Assembly: GCA_030611085.1 (NCBI GenBank)
Contig: JAUWQI010000016.1
Location: 1 to 33,477, forward strand
Reading direction: 5' to 3'
DNA from: Dehalococcoidia bacterium
GTDB taxonomy: Bacteria; Chloroflexota; Dehalococcoidia; GIF9; AB-539-J10
DNA length: 33,477 nucleotides
Shown here: positions 31,811 to 33,477 of the stretch, in pieces
How the letters are laid out: each line of letters starts with the position of its first letter
How positions within the stretch are numbered: the first letter of the stretch is position 1
Position numbers and translations under genes: made by a program
The notes under the pieces: generated by a model
What the model saw: only the letters and a program-made list of their open reading frames with translations
Told to the model about the DNA's origin: nothing
Database searches by the model: none

Positions 31811-32257
31811 ATGCTTCAAGCTGCAATACGGGTTTTGCAGGCTCAGGGGTATAAAATAACCGAGCCTCGGAAGCAGGTGCTCGAGGTTCTGGAGGGGGCA
31901 CAAAAGCCACTCTCGCCTTACGATATACAGAGCTTCCTAAAGCAAAAAGGTAAATATCTAAATCATGTTACTATCTACCGCATACTTGACTTGTTTTGTA
32001 GCCTCAATTTAGCTCACAAAGTGTTATCAATCGGTGGATTTGTGAAGTGTAGCTTAGGCACTGCAGAAGGTTGCCATCGATTTATGGTCTGCCACCAATG
32101 TGGGGCGATTCAAGAGTTTGCCGATAAGGAGTTATGCCAAGGGGAAGATGCGTTTACTCGGAATCTTGGCTTCCATACCAAATACCATCTTTCTGAGTCT
32201 TCAGGGCTTTGCGCTGATTGCTTTAGAAAACAGTTTGAAGAGCAAAAACTGGGATAA
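31811..32257 (+). CDS. Fur-family metal-responsive repressor
   Basis: From the ATG at 31811 the protein has 148 residues. The N-terminal winged helix reads G-Y-K-I-T-E-P-R-K-Q-V-L-E-V-L and H-V-T-I-Y-R-I-L-D-L-F; the C-terminal dimer domain has two C-x2-C pairs, C-H-Q-C-G and C-A-D-C-F, for a structural zinc, with H-R-F-M-V-C before the first. The tracked start at 31772 would place 13 residues inside the promoter. Whether it senses zinc, iron or peroxide cannot be decided; it lacks the His-rich H-H-H stretch typical of iron Fur. It probably controls itself through the palindrome upstream, and perhaps the membrane protein 22 bases downstream. Confidence 0.88.
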   Translation: MLQAAIRVLQAQGYKITEPRKQVLEVLEGAQKPLSPYDIQSFLKQKGKYLNHVTIYRILDLFCSLNLAHKVLSIGGFVKCSLGTAEGCHRFMVCHQCGAIQEFADKELCQGEDAFTRNLGFHTKYHLSESSGLCADCFRKQFEEQKLG

Positions 32258-32279
32258 CCCTTAAAAAGACAAGCTAAAA

Positions 32280-32912
32280 ATGTTCAGAAGAATAGCAAAG
32301 GAACTGGGAAGTCATGCTTCCTTTACCGCCTCAGGGGCACTCTCAGGAATTGTCATTATTCTCATAATAGTTTTCGGTAATTTCCTTCCCCAAGTTTACC
32401 CAATCTCTCAGAATATTTTTTATACCTTGCATCCAACTCATGTCGTATTGAGCGCACTTACAACCACTGCGATGTATATGAGATATGGGAAGAGGAACAT
32501 ATGGTTAGCAGTTTTGATTGGTTATACTGGCTCAATTGGCATAGCAACAATTAGTGATTCAGTTATTCCCTACCTGGGAGAGACTTTGCTTAACCTGCCC
32601 AATAAAGGGCTCCACATAGGTTTTATTGAGAAATGGTGGCTGGTGAATCCTGCAGCTTTGCTTGGTATTATGATTGGCTATTGGAAAGGAACAACCAAAT
32701 TCCCCCATTATGGACATGTGTTACTAAGCACATGGGCATCGTTGTTTCATATCATCATGGCACTAGGCGAAATGGTAACCTGGATTCAAATTATTGTTAT
32801 CCTATTGTTTTTATTCCTCGCCGTTTGGATTCCTTGCTGCACAAGCGATATAGTATATCCCCTTTTATTCATAAGGAAAAAGCAGGAGCTATCTTCGCAA
32901 AGCAGAGCTTAG
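32280..32912 (+). CDS. Unknown multi-pass membrane protein after the Fur-family gene
   Basis: I do not recognise this 210-residue protein. It has about five to six hydrophobic segments (roughly 18-38, 55-67, 74-92, 121-135, 148-165 and 168-188) and a basic end. Two H-x-x-H pairs, H-P-T-H at 51-54 and H-Y-G-H at 143-146, with His157 and Cys186-Cys187, lie at or near membrane segments and could bind metal ions. L-V-N-P-A-A-L-L-G-I is also noticeable. It follows the Fur-family gene by 22 bases with no promoter between, so a metal-transport or metal-tolerance role is an inference from context. Confidence 0.7.
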   Translation: MFRRIAKELGSHASFTASGALSGIVIILIIVFGNFLPQVYPISQNIFYTLHPTHVVLSALTTTAMYMRYGKRNIWLAVLIGYTGSIGIATISDSVIPYLGETLLNLPNKGLHIGFIEKWWLVNPAALLGIMIGYWKGTTKFPHYGHVLLSTWASLFHIIMALGEMVTWIQIIVILLFLFLAVWIPCCTSDIVYPLLFIRKKQELSSQSRA

Positions 32913-32989
32913 CCACAAGTGGGCTTATAAACTAAAAAGTCAGCTGCACTTGTGCTACTATATACTAGCAACCTTACGAGAAGATTAGG

Positions 32990-33477
32990 TTGTTCGATTG
33001 GCTGAAGAAAACCAAGTTAGGAGTGAAAAGAAGCAAGGGGCTGATTAGGGAGAAACTCCGGCTGCAAAGAGCGGGTCAAATATTGAAGGTGGTGGCAGTA
33101 TCCTGCTTCCTTATCATTATACTTCCATTGCTCTTTGCCACCATATTCGGCGTGTCTCCCTCACGGACTATGGAGTTGGTTGGCTCCACTTTTGTCTTGG
33201 AGTATCTTGCCATCCTGCTGGGCGTTGCCCTGAAATTGCCACCGGCATTTGTCTTCCTCACCGTAGTCTCCGTCGGTATAGGGGAATTCATTCTCATGCT
33301 CGGTGTATTCCGGCTTATAGGGGAAAAATCCAAAAAAGTTGTCAATTTCCTGCTCAAGTTAAAAGGTAGCGCACGACGATTGGAAAAGTATGGTATCTAT
33401 GGGCTGATACCTGGCGCAATTCTTCTTGGCATGGATGGTTGTGCAGCAACAGCTTGGGTTTTTGGCTGGGATATAAG
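32990..33477 (+). CDS. Membrane protein, small multidrug export family-like, cut by window end
   Basis: This frame is open to the window edge and so was not in the track. It likely starts at TTG 32990 (F-D-W-L-K-K-T-K) or at GTG 33023, after TTAGGA. Three or more hydrophobic segments are visible, including V-V-A-V-S-C-F-L-I-I-I and E-Y-L-A-I-L-L-G-V-A-L-K-L-P-P, followed by a basic K-K-V-V-N-F-L-L-K-L-K-G-S-A-R-R-L-E-K-Y-G-I-Y-G-L-I-P loop. The pattern recalls PF06695-type small multidrug export proteins, which carry G-L-P-x-G-x-x-x-G after a charged helix; here G-A-I-L-L-G-M-D-G-C-A-A-T follows. At least 162 codons are present. It is 77 bases after the previous membrane gene. Confidence 0.6.
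   Translation, partial: MFDWLKKTKLGVKRSKGLIREKLRLQRAGQILKVVAVSCFLIIILPLLFATIFGVSPSRTMELVGSTFVLEYLAILLGVALKLPPAFVFLTVVSVGIGEFILMLGVFRLIGEKSKKVVNFLLKLKGSARRLEKYGIYGLIPGAILLGMDGCAATAWVFGWDI

Noticed and set aside
31603-31854. Downstream part of plus ORF 31555-31854 as a separate gene
   Set aside because: Only the first 16 codons match DUF763; the rest shows no family pattern and runs through the Fur-family promoter and start.
33076-33357. 93-residue minus-strand ORF
   Set aside because: The plus strand has a long open hydrophobic frame reaching the window end; the minus reading is its shadow.

Overview
The window most resembles a chromosome segment of a Chloroflexota bacterium related to Dehalococcoidia. 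This is inferred from gene content and order, not from a search: mannosyl-3-phosphoglycerate synthase beside a trehalose cluster, a DUF2007-lysS-serS run, rpsO-pnp-dapB-asd-dapA in one line, and short palindromic repeats scattered between and inside genes. Base composition is moderate with no strong GC bias. I see no rRNA, tRNA, CRISPR array or phage module.

Layout. 1-1.4 kb: the edge of a transposase gene, a truncated PgsA-like remnant and a YegS/DgkB-type lipid kinase. 1.6-2.6 kb: a macro-domain protein, then a gap holding two palindromic repeat elements. 2.6-8.7 kb: a compatible-solute block (otsA-like, otsB-like, treT-like, a sugar-nucleotide pyrophosphorylase, and convergent mpgS). 8.9-11.8 kb: DUF2007-lysS-serS on the minus strand. 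12-13.3 kb: speD-speE polyamine pair. 13.3-19.5 kb: a long minus-strand run rpsO-pnp-dapB-asd-dapA-hbd (RNA turnover, the aspartate to dihydrodipicolinate/lysine branch, and a 3-hydroxyacyl-CoA dehydrogenase). 19.6-25.5 kb: a plus-strand run purF-purM-purH, a small unknown protein, and a one-chain nicotinamidase/nicotinate phosphoribosyltransferase; PurF and the last enzyme both consume PRPP. 25.5-33.5 kb: a looser region with a crotonase, remnants of a two-component system on either side of an AT-rich HAD gene, a membrane methyltransferase, a divergent RtcA, a frameshifted restriction-type nuclease, a broken DUF763 gene, a Fur-family regulator behind a perfect 7-1-7 palindrome, and two membrane proteins.

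The most striking signal is the spread of at least three short repeat families into coding sequence. A hairpin half-element encodes part of the N-terminus of the TreT-like protein. A GTCATTCTGA...GAAGAATC element lies in frame inside purH. An AATCCTAAGCAC element supplies the last codons of pnp and the first codons of the otsB reading frame. The second theme is gene decay: five genes in the window are truncated or frameshifted. Several promoters place the -10 box only 6-9 bases before the start codon with no Shine-Dalgarno sequence, suggesting leaderless transcripts. All functional calls rest on reading motifs by eye; no database search was run.
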